The position numbers and the translations under genes were made by a program. The notes under the pieces were generated by a model, which saw nothing but the letters and a program-made list of their open reading frames with translations, searched no databases and was not told the DNA's origin. Shown here piece by piece: positions 29,801 through 41,200 of a DNA stretch of 43,506 nt. The DNA is taken from positions 1 to 43,506 of the forward strand of contig NW_019773816.1 of the NCBI RefSeq assembly GCF_001039355.2. Direction: 5' to 3'. Positions within the stretch are counted from its first letter, which is position 1, and each line of letters begins with the position of its first letter. Source of the DNA: Lingula anatina (lineage: Eukaryota > Brachiopoda > Lingulata > Lingulida > Lingulidae).

Positions 29801-32800
29801 TTACCTGTGCTATTCTGTGATGCTGCAAGTTAATCACTTTGGAGACCGCCATTTGCATAGAGCCAAATACTGCGACTACTTCCAAGATTTTGTCATCAAA
29901 TGATGGGGCACTGAAGTTCTGGAATGGTAAGTAGTGATAAAAATATCAATAATGAGCATCTTAAAATAAATCTGATTTGATAAGTTGCAGGAGTGATTTA
30001 GGATACTAAAAGGATACTATTATCATGTGTGCTAAAAGATCAATTTAACTAGGCCTTAAAATCACCTTCACATGAATTTAAATTTCTATTTTATTCTTTT
30101 CAGAAAAAAAAACAATATGAAAGGAATAAAAAAATACCAAAATGAAGAAAATGCACTCTCCTATATTGGACTACATTTCAAGAATTTAATTCTAACAATA
30201 TCTTACATAAAACCAAACAAGGAGAAGTCTATCTTAAGTGATCTTCCCTAACAAATGTGACAACTCTTATATCTTCACAAATCACTTACATCATCTTCTT
30301 TGGTTCCACCCCAAAAGTTTGCACCGCCCATATAACTGGAGAAGATAAACATAAAGAAACAATGAAAATATTTTTATCAAGTTCAACCAGCCTGTGAAAA
30401 AAATATTACCTGTCTACATATTGAATGTTTTGCTCCTTTTTACATCTTGTTGCCTTATCTCTTGGGTCAATACAATGATGACATTATAAAATTATATAGC
30501 TATCATTATTTATTATTTTAACGTGAGACTTAAAATAGTCATATTTTAACATTATACTTATAATACATCACATAAATGTGACATATGTGAGTCTGAAGCA
30601 GGAGTGGCTAACACATAAAATGTGTCTGAAAAGTAACTTGCATACATCACATACACTCCAAAGGCTGGTGCTCTATTACTTATTCCTTGCAAACTGAACT
30701 GTAATACGCTGTATTACCCTCTCCAGCTATAAATTGGTCACAGTGACCTAGTTCAGGATGTGAATTACTATGTGACCTAGTTCAGGATATAAATGACCAT
30801 GTGACCAACAGGACGTCATTTACCTTGGAATGTTGAGCACCACTATTCCCTGCAGACTAGGTAGAGGTATACGCTGTCCGTCACACTCGAGCTGGACACG
30901 CTGCTCCAGATTCTTGAAGGTCTTTGACAATATTTCCTTACCCCCTAGAACTCCATACCACATGATGTTCTTGGTGCGACTTCTGTAAGCAAAAAGGCAA
31001 CTTTAAAAAACGTGTTCGTAAATCTCAAATGACATGATGATGGTGGTAAGGACAGGAACGCATTTTAGTGACAAATTAGTTGATTTTTTTTTTTTTTCTG
31101 TGCTACAGTTGTATTTTTTTTCACTAAAGCCTCTGTTATAAAAGAAAAAGAAAAAAATAAGCTAATTTTTTATCATTGTAAATGTTGAAAGTGAAACGGA
31201 ATTATCGATAATGCCATAAAAAAATTAAAAGCAATCTTAACACAAATATTTTCCTTATTATCAACATATCAAGACCTCGTTTATAAAATAATTCACATTC
31301 AAATAAGCCAGTTTCCCACTTACCTGCACTTCTCTGGGTGTTCTTCTCGTTTGATATGAAACTCCAGAGTAATCTTAGCATCCAGTCCAATACCAAAGTA
31401 ATTATTCATCACACACTTTTCAGTATATTCCTCCCTGAAAATGACAACAAAATTTTATTCAATATATAATATATAGAGCAATGTATATCAAAATATCTTT
31501 TTTTTTATTTTCATTTATTTATTTATTTTTTTGTTCTTGATCAGCATAACCTCAGGGGGCTTCATGAATACTGACGTTAAATTTTGAATGAAATTTGAAA
31601 AAATGACACTACACCAACTTATTGGAAGACTGTCAGTGATTAAGGATTAATCTACCTGTTTAAGCCATTAATTCAGATTAACCTTCACCATTATGAACCT
31701 GCCAACTTCAGTTAACTTTAATATTGAATTTAAGCAGTATAAGCTTGACCTAAAGCCTAAACACCTATTTATTTATTATTTATTTATTTTTTTTTTGGGG
31801 GGGGGGAGGGGGGTAAAACAATTCCTTGGCGTAGAGAGGCACAGCCAATCTATTTATCTAATATGCATTTTACTCACAGTGAGATCTCTTCCTCCATTAG
31901 TGGAGAGGCAGCAGCACACAGGGCGTCAGCATTGGCCAGCAACACTTTACTGATGAAGGAGCCGCCAGCCAGACTGCTGGCGATACCACTACTGAGACCT
32001 AAACATGGATATTCAATATTTATTATATAAAGTGGATTTAAATTAGCAGGCATTTGTTTCACAGCACTATTACGCTTAGAACACTGCTTGCCAAATTGGT
32101 ATTTCAGACTGGCAAAATTGTAAAGCATGTTGAAAATCTCGAGTACAAGGTGCTTAAAATGATCTCTAAAGTATTGCTGTACATTTTAATTATTTAACGT
32201 TTGACAGATGAAGCAACAATACTTCCTTCACAGGTTATATGCATTATCCTTACGGTTGAAAAGGGATAATAAATTAATATCAGTTATGCTTTTACGTAAA
32301 TCGATAAGCATTTTGGACTGATGTAATTAGACAGACTCAAGGCAATCAAAACCCCACAATGAAAATACCTTCACCCAGTGTTAAATTGCAATAGCATGGA
32401 AGAAAGTGATGATTACAATATCAAAACTAGCTCTTTACAGCAATAATTGTGCAAATATTCAAGAGCATAGGAGGAGGGAGGCACTCCCTTGGTAATTCCA
32501 GCATAAACTGTTCCTTTGAAGGAAAATGATTTGCTGCAATAAAGAAGAAATAAGCATCTGGCAATTCTTTTTCTACCTATGAAACACTTTTTGATTTCAT
32601 TGAATAGAAAAATTCTTTTAAAATGGCAAAATACGCAGAAAAAAAATTGATAGATACAAAATGGCAGCCAAATCCAAGACTGAATCTTGATAAAGAAACA
32701 AAATGGTAGCCAAATTCAAGATGGAATCTGAATAAATTGCATCAGTAATGTAACTATTTCTGATAGCTTCCCACTTATCTTTAACTTACAAGTCAACCTG

Positions 32801-35800
32801 AGGAAATCTGAAGAACAGACCACTGGGAATGCCTTCTTACCCCTCCTCTCACCTGCAGGCCTGTTTACCAAAAAGAGCTTTAGCTTAAAAATAAGACATC
32901 TTGGCCCCAGTTTCACACACAAAAAAAAAAAAAAAATTATTTCAGTTTCCCTGGCTACCAACCTCATTACCAAGGTTACATGGTCGCATGGACACATCTT
33001 ACCTTATCAGGAGCAGTGTAAATCACGGAATTCATGGAAATCCCGTTCAAATTAGCTAGGGAACTAAATTAAGTTTTTTCGTGAAACTGGGACCAAGACA
33101 TTTTTCTTTTTTTTTTTTTTTCAGGCTAGAGCTCCTTTTTCGAAACGGACTCCCCTTTTGTCTTCCTAAACTATTAGACAATACTTACTTGGGAGCATAG
33201 GAAAGACAGGTGCACCCAGAGTGGGTAAGGGTAGTGGAGAACTCTCTGGGCTGCGGTCGCGCGTGCACAGGTTTGAGCCCAGACTAGCAGACCGGTTAAA
33301 GGTGCTCATAGAGCTAATTCGCCTCGAGGCCATGGAGGGGGATTTAGAAGACTCTGCAAAATCATGGCTAAAAGCTAGAGGGAGGTTGAGGGTGCAATCA
33401 CTCACACTCAAAAGATGTTACATTCTGAGTAGGATTGATTTATAACTATAAGCACGCTGAGGAAAATTTAATCAAAATATGATCAATTGGTGGCATGAAG
33501 CTAGCAGCAGAACAAGCTTGTCTGATCTAGACTAATGGTGTATTCACACAAGTAGGGGAGGTGCAATCCACAAGTTTTCATAGGCGAAAAGAGCTGATTG
33601 TATTACATCATTCAAAGATCATGACACATCTCATTAAAATGAAATGTTGATTTTAATATGAGGTATGTCAGTGTCTACATAAGATGATACACTGCACCTT
33701 TTTTTTTTTTTTTTTTTTGAATACAAAATGATGAATCCTCTTATGGTTTCTTCTGTATCAAGAAATGGAAATAGTTGTTTTTTTTTTTTTTTTCAGTACA
33801 TGAAATCATTTGGATCAAACCAGTCCCACATGGTATAAATACTCTTCATAGAGGCTTCACCTTTCCCCTGTCTAATTCTGGTTATTCCATAGCATGGAGC
33901 CATTCGAGAGATGACAGAAAAAGTCACTCAAAAGAGAGGCATTAAGTGACAGACAATATAGATGATCATGTGCTCTTTAAGAAGTGTGTGCAAAACAAAT
34001 GTGCCCATTTTGTGCGGGAAAGAGTGAGCCATCAAATCTGAAAGTCCAAGGTCCACGTTTCACAAAGAATATTAATCAAAATTTGAGTTTTTACAGACAA
34101 CTAGTTCGCAAGAATTAAAAAAAATTTTGACCCTTTTTCAAATAATTAGCCCATTATGTAGTTAACTTACTAAATCACCCTGAGTGAAAATAAGCGTCAA
34201 GAGTAAGGGTCAATTTGACTCAAAGTCTCAGTCTAGCAACCCCAAAAATTAATAGTGAAATGCAACTCAGCTTTACTAAGATTGTCTTTTCAGTTTTTCT
34301 TTGTGAAACGTGGCCCGACAGCACTGCTTATTCTACCGCAGAGACCTGGTTCACCAGGTTCCCCTGGTTCCCTAATAGCAACAGCTGCGATGAAACTGGT
34401 CCCTGTGGGGCCTCATTTCACAAAACAACTTTAGACAAAAAATTGGTCTGAGCTTAAAAAACAAAATTTTAGTCTACTTTGGCTCTTCAGTCTAAATCAG
34501 TCTTATTTCAGCTAAATAATACAGTATACACAAATGAAGAGCTACTGATTAAGACCACTATTTTGAAGTAAATTAAACTAAATTTTAGACTAAAAGTTGA
34601 GACCAATGTTTGGTCTTAAGCTCAAGGGGTCCCTTTAAATAAAAGGGGTCCCTGGGTGACTTATTTATTATTGCAAAGCATGTATTTGGTTGAAGAGGCT
34701 TATGCTTGATGTTGTAGAGGCAAACCAAAGTGGAAAATACTATTATCTGTCATTAAAAACTCATCAGTAATTTTCCCAAATTGTTTTTTGGCATGTAGTC
34801 AAAGAATATATAAGCAATCTTAGGAACAGATGTTTGGGTGATTAATTGTGAAAATCTAAGGATGAGTTATTCTTTTGAGTCAGAGGACAAAACTTACTCC
34901 TAAAGTTGTAGGTGAACACACTTGATTTATAACTACCAAAAACTGGTTTAAAAAAAAAAAAAGATATTTGTTGCTTGGAAACTTAAAAACGAGCTTGTTA
35001 AAAGCTGAAGACTGCTTTTCAGGAGGATATTTTGAGCATCTGCTCTTGCAAACTGTTGTCATACCTCAGCTTAAAATTTAAAAAAAGAACTTTTTTTTTA
35101 AATACAAAACATACCAATTCTTTTCTTTGCTGCACCAGGTGACCTACTCAGTTTTGGTGAGACGGCTGGGGAATATTTAGGCGGAACTGAGAGGTTCATC
35201 ATAGACTGGGACTGGGATGTGCGTGACCCCGTCGACGAGGTGCGACCACGATTGTCTGCTGCTAAATGTGCCAGGTCAGAGATGTGCATAGGCGATGGGG
35301 GCGTGATTGTCAGGTGGGCCAGCTTCTCCTCCATGACTTTTGTTTGTTCATTCTGCTCATCAACAGCTGAAAAAAAAGGAAAAAAAAAACCTAGATATTC
35401 ATTCCAATTCTTATCAAGTCTGGCTCCCCTAATTCATTATTATAATTATAATTATTAATATTATTATTAATTTTTTTGGAGGGGGGTCAACATCACATTT
35501 ACTCCATAATGATAATGATCAAAAGGTAACTATAATATTTATACTTGTAAAATTACAAGACACATCTCGCCTGCACTAACCTCTCTCTGTGTGTTCAATG
35601 ATTTGTCTAATGGCCTTCTTCAAGCTGTTTGCTCTGGACATCAGTGCGTCACGAGGCTTGAAAATAGCCTGAAATGTCATGGGACACTTTCACTTAAAAA
35701 CATCAGACAAAAAACTGGTCTACACTTTTAGTTCTTACTTTAGCAAATTTCAAATATCTCAATTGCCAATTCTTGTCATACAATGTCCAGTTCCCCTAAT

Positions 35801-35814
35801 AAATTATTATTATA

Positions 35815-35853
<39 letters not shown>

Positions 35854-38194
35854 TGTTTTGAGGGCTGGGGAGGGGGTCAACTTCATATTTACTCCCAAAA
35901 TTTCACATTGTATCATTTACTGATGTAGTTATTAATGGGCTGAACTACTCACTGATTTGATATTCTTTGGTTTTGTGATCCCCTCTGGAACAATGTCTTG
36001 CTCCAAATGTTCCGGGTCCTCTGTATCACAGCTTGGGTCAGAGGTCACATGGGAGGTCACATGGGAGGTCACATGAGAGGACTGTTGAGATTTCTACAAC
36101 GAAGATGAAATATGCAACAATAAAAGAATATCGGTATTATAGTTATTACAATTAAATAATTTGTAAAGTTAATATTAGAGGATCAGAGAGGCGATACCGC
36201 CTCTGGATATTGTGCCACCAGCTGGAGTAAGCGCATTCGAATGGACCCCCCCCCCTAAAAAGGGACACCACAACCAGTCTTGTCCTTGACAAGCTCTATG
36301 CAATAAACGAGAATTCTCAAAATATGCAAAAAAAAAAAAAAAAAAATTGAAAAAACATAACATAAAAATGGTCCATTCAAGCGGATTTTCATATTGGCCT
36401 GTGATTTTCTAGACAACAGGCCTATTGGTTTTCCTTGAAATGTGTTATCAGTGTTGCATATATACTGACAAAAGAGAAAACATAAGGGCAACACTGAGCA
36501 TATCTCTGCTAGTTTTGAAGATGTGAGGGGCAAGAAAATATGCAAAGTTCAGTGCATGGTGAAAAAGTAGGTCAATTTCAAGGTCAATGCACCAACTGAG
36601 ACAAAAAAAACCTGGGGGTTCAAGTTGAGATTATATGTGACCTAAATCCCAGAGATGGGGACACAGGTCTTTGCAGTCTAGGAGGAGAAGCGGTAACGGT
36701 GACTTGTATCCCAGGAGCCGCAGGAGCCGGCGGAGCTGTACTAGACGAGTCGGGACTAAAACCATGAGTACCGCCAGCGTACACGCTGGTGGTACTAACA
36801 AGCAAATTAGAAAACAGGTGCCAATGTATAAAATTCATTGCATGAGATGTCAATCCAACCTAATTCCAAATTTTGCCTGATAAATGAAACTGCATATAGA
36901 CATATAAGTTGAAAGTGACCTATATTCTACACATACCACTTACGGTGCACTTGGAACGGACTGTACCTTGTAAATTAGGTCAAAGTGACCCACATTCTAG
37001 ATATAACTGCTTACTTTGTGCTTGGACTGTGACTCACTGGCCGCGGCTTCCTCACTTAAAGTTTGTAGCAAGGAATTCAGTTTTTCATTCAATATTGTAC
37101 ACTGCAATGAGAGGAAAATCAAGGAAGGTAATATTTTCTAATCTTTGAGAATTAAAAAGTAACTGATAACATCTTCTATATTGAAAAAGAAATAATTCTT
37201 TGTGAATCTTGTCAACCTGGGATTATCAAAAATATATCAATCAATCAATCAATAAATAAAAAAAAATTAACAGGGAAGAAGCAGGCTTTGAAAAAAATCT
37301 AGGAAGAGAAGGACTGACCTTGTTAGAGATAGAATCTTCACCTTCTTCATGGTCATCGTATGCCTTGCCCACTGTGGCTACAAAGTCCTTCACTGTCTGA
37401 CACAGGACTCTGGAGTAAAAAAAATGGAGGGAAAATAATGGACTCTGAGATTAGCAATATGGCTGTTGTCAAGGACCCATTTCATAATTTAATTTATTTT
37501 TAAATAGAATTACCTTATTGGAGTATCTTCCACTGTTTCATTTCTTTTTACTTTCCTAATCATTTCTATTCACAGTCCTTTATATGCCCCTGTGCCTTTA
37601 AGATTCCTTAACAATTTTTTATCTAGATTTTTCATTTCATGTTTCACATATTTTCACCTGTGACCTCTATTACTTTTAAATTTTTTTCTGTAGTAGCAAC
37701 AAAATTGAAAATCGGGCTACTCTGAGTCCTATCCTATACAGTTAAAACACCACAAATGCCATATAGAAAAACAGTTTTTGTAATTATAAAATTATGTAAG
37801 TTTGATAATTTCTGCCCATTGAAAAGATCCAGTAAAATCCTGAAATCGGACATCATCATAAAAACATGCATTAAACACCACTTACTTGGCAGAGTGAATG
37901 ACAACCCCGTGGTCATCGGAATGCAGTATTTTAGATAAATGATTGGCCACGGAGTCTTCGTACACCGAGATAGGGTCTGCCTGCATCAGTAACGACCTTG
38001 GCGGCGGCATGGAGGCCTCATAAGTCATGATTGACCAGCGATCCAGCATTTTAATCTGAGAGTGTTCGAGTTTCTCCAGCACGGCAGGGAGTTGCGTGTC
38101 GTCATCCAGGGCACCGCCCCATCCCAACACACGGGCCAAGTCATTGCCTGTACCCAGGGGGAGCACTCCAACCTGACACTGAAAATAATCATAT

Positions 38195-38235
<41 letters not shown>

Positions 38236-41200
38236 CACCTTTAAAAGATGAATGAAAAAAATGAATAAAATAAATAAGTTAAAATAAATTCAATATATAA
38301 ATTCTGTGCCAAAAAGAAAATTTTTCTTCTGACCCTTCGGGTAACCAGGGTCTAAGAATTAACTTAGTATGCACCAAAAACTATGTAATTGTTGGGGAAA
38401 TCTTCAGTGTAAATAAGTAATGAACATTGAGTGCAGTATCCATCAATATTTGCTTAAATATGTACCGTATCTTATATAGTTANATATAAATTCTGTGCCA
38501 AAAAGATATTTTTTCTTCTGACCCTTCGGGTAACCAGGGTCTAAGAATTAACTTAGTATGCACCAAAAACTATGTAATTGTTGGGGAAATCTTCAGTGTA
38601 AATAAGTAATGAACATTGAGTGCAGTATCCATCAATATTTGCTTAAATATGTACCGTATCTTATATAGTTAATGATATTTTACAACTATTAAAAATAAAG
38701 ATGTTTTAGGATTTGGTCAGGTGTATATTCGTGCTGAGGCCTATTCCATACCTGTTTGTGAAGCTCCATCTTGTCTATTTCCGACAGCACCCAGCCCATG
38801 CTGCCGTCACCACCACATACCAGGATGCGGAATGGGTCAAAATTTTGGAATAGGCGAAGACTGGAAAGATAAAACGGAATCATGCACATTAAAAAAACTG
38901 GTGACTAACCATTCATGAGATACGATTCTAATTTCACGGTGTCCTAAGCTCCTAATATATTGAATTGATTTTTAAGTTCTTTTTTTTATTACTAACATTT
39001 TGCCTTAGTGGAGGTTTTTGCTCTTGGAGTGCTCTTAATTTTACATATTTAAAACGACTAATGACTAATATTAATTCAACCATTGCATTGCCATAAACTC
39101 TTCTTCGAGCACAAGTTGCCATCACTGAACAATGTGTTCATTTTTATGGCTTGATTATCAATGTATATTTAAACTAACCCCACTTTTGGCCCTCCATTCA
39201 TGAGATCAAACACCTGAGCAGGATTCAGCAACTGCTTGAACCGTCGCAAGAACTTCACCCCCTGGGAAAATAATTTTTTTGAAATGTCAAAAAATGAAGA
39301 GGAAATGCTGCTTCAAAATTCTTGCATTCTATCAACTGATAGTTATAGTGCATCAAAAAATTAAAGAACATCAAACAATCTTTAAGAAGAAATTATGCAG
39401 TATTATTTATGAGTTTAAGTCAATTTTTTAATTATTAAAAAAATAATAATCCAATTTGCTTAAATACTGAATCTACACCCATCAAGGTAAGGATCAAATT
39501 AAATACTTTTCACATATGTGGAAGAAATCTGCAAGTAGATCGAATGACCTAGATTTTATGTAGGTCACCAAGACCTAGATTATGTCACTGACCTGGTTGT
39601 CCCCACTTTTAGAGTTAATGAACACAAGTAGGGGGCTGGTCCCTGGGGGTCTCATGGCCTCCCAGTAGCCATCCGAGTCTATGTTGTTAATGGCTATTGG
39701 TGGCAAAATAGACACACGACACTGCCCTAGGGGGCATCGCTTGGGGTACGTCTCCCGACAAGAGGTATGGACCTTCAAAATGTGTGGTTAAATTATAAAC
39801 AATATTCTACATGGTATATCACATAGTACAGGAATACACTTCAGTGCATACTGTCAAGCTAAGATAATACACTATTTGACAACTCTAAAGAAAACTGTTA
39901 TAAACTTTCAATACATTTTTAGGCAAATATTAGTTTGACTACAAATTTGATATTGGTAATTAGTGCAAGTCCATCGACAGTAAGGACATCTGTTACCTGT
40001 CACGGATTTTTAAAATCCTGCCATATGACAGGACAACAGGAGGACTTACCATAGCTTTACAACAAAGATGAGATGGAGAGAGAGGAGGAGGACATACCAT
40101 AGCTTTACACCAGAGACATCTCCAGTCTTGTAACCTGAGGACACTGCCACATGTTTTATCACAAACTACACATTTGGCACTCACTGGGAGGTTCCCTTCC
40201 AACCACTGGTGGGGCATCGAGATGGCCTGGAGGGAACAGGAAAGTTTTTTTTATAATAATTACCATAATGTTTATCCAGCCAATTCAAAAGTATATATAT
40301 GTAGTAGTTGGTCACAAAGTGTCAGTGCATGGTATATGTCAAACTATTTGCTATATAAACTACACTGCAAAGTGTAAAAAGTAACAAATGTCAAGTTATA
40401 CGTAAACAGTTCTCCACTAGTTGTGGCATATATTGTGATAGGAGTGAGTAATATTTTCAAAGAGAAGTGGAACATGCAAACTTTGTAACTTTGTACGAAT
40501 TGAAAGCTTTGTGAACAAGATCCTACTTATTTAAACCTCTGCAACACTTAATGTCCTGTCCGCAGGAATTAGTAAACTGATATGAAATTTGCACAAGCTC
40601 TCAAATGTAGGGTAATGTACGAATCATAATGCGTTAGATGTGACACAACAAATGTGCCTGGTTGTGCCAGTGTCTTTTCCTATCAGAACATACCAAATCA
40701 GCACTTATATGATAGAGTATAGTGTTTTGGTGTCAGATGGGGCGGTGATGTGGCGTTGATCTCCTCACAAAATTATATGAAAACATTGCCACAGTATATG
40801 TTTATGTTTGGGTACATAGAAGGGACATCTACAAGAGGTGTACAGTTGAAATAGGAAGTGGTAGATGTGAAGCAATTACATTAACATATGTCACTGTATT
40901 ATATATTCCACTGAAAATTAAATAAAGATAACCGTAATTTTTGAGACTCGGCACAGCCAGTTGTGCATTTTCGCTTTCTTCCTCCCCGATACTCACCCCA
41001 TCCTCATCCTCGATGATATCTTTTCCCACCGCAGCCAGCGTGGTCCACTTACACGTACTGTTCGCACGCACGGCGCACCTTTTGTGGGCCTTAAACTTAC
41101 AGACTGGAGTAAAAAAAAAACATTTTAATGTAAATTGTATCATCTCTGCAAATGATTATCACATATCCTTTAATGTAAATTTATACATAAATGATTACCT

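Larger units (their letters stand above)
31878..37409 (-). other. DGKH segment 3: inter-catalytic linker
   Basis: Exons 37409-37319, 37101-37015, 36093-35953, 35668-35581, 35366-35115, 33374-33189, 31998-31878. The linker is Ser/Pro-rich and mostly disordered, with conserved islands [28 protein letters not shown] (the best-conserved linker block of the family) and [17 protein letters not shown]. Exon 36093-35953 contains a 12-bp coding repeat giving three SHVT units. Several SxxS/SP sites make phosphoregulation likely. A further open, GC-rich block at 36620-36810 looks exon-like but cannot be phased. Confidence 0.85.
37886..39772 (-). other. DGKH segment 2: catalytic DAGKc domain
   Basis: Exons 39772-39593, 39261-39179, 38860-38752, 38178-37886. 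Visible motifs are [15 protein letters not shown], the ATP-site motif [29 protein letters not shown] with the downstream DDDTQLP, and [12 protein letters not shown]. The glycine-rich GGDG motif is intact, so the enzyme should be active. The intron between 38752 and 38178 contains the 188-bp duplication around an N. Confidence 0.95.

Noticed and set aside
32255-32275. AAAAGGGATAATAA string resembling the MITE end
   Set aside because: Only the terminal dozen bases match; there is no partner inverted end or internal similarity nearby.
36671-36880. Arg/Ser-rich plus-strand open frame
   Set aside because: It is the antisense shadow of the GC-rich Ser/Pro/Ala block on the DGKH strand.
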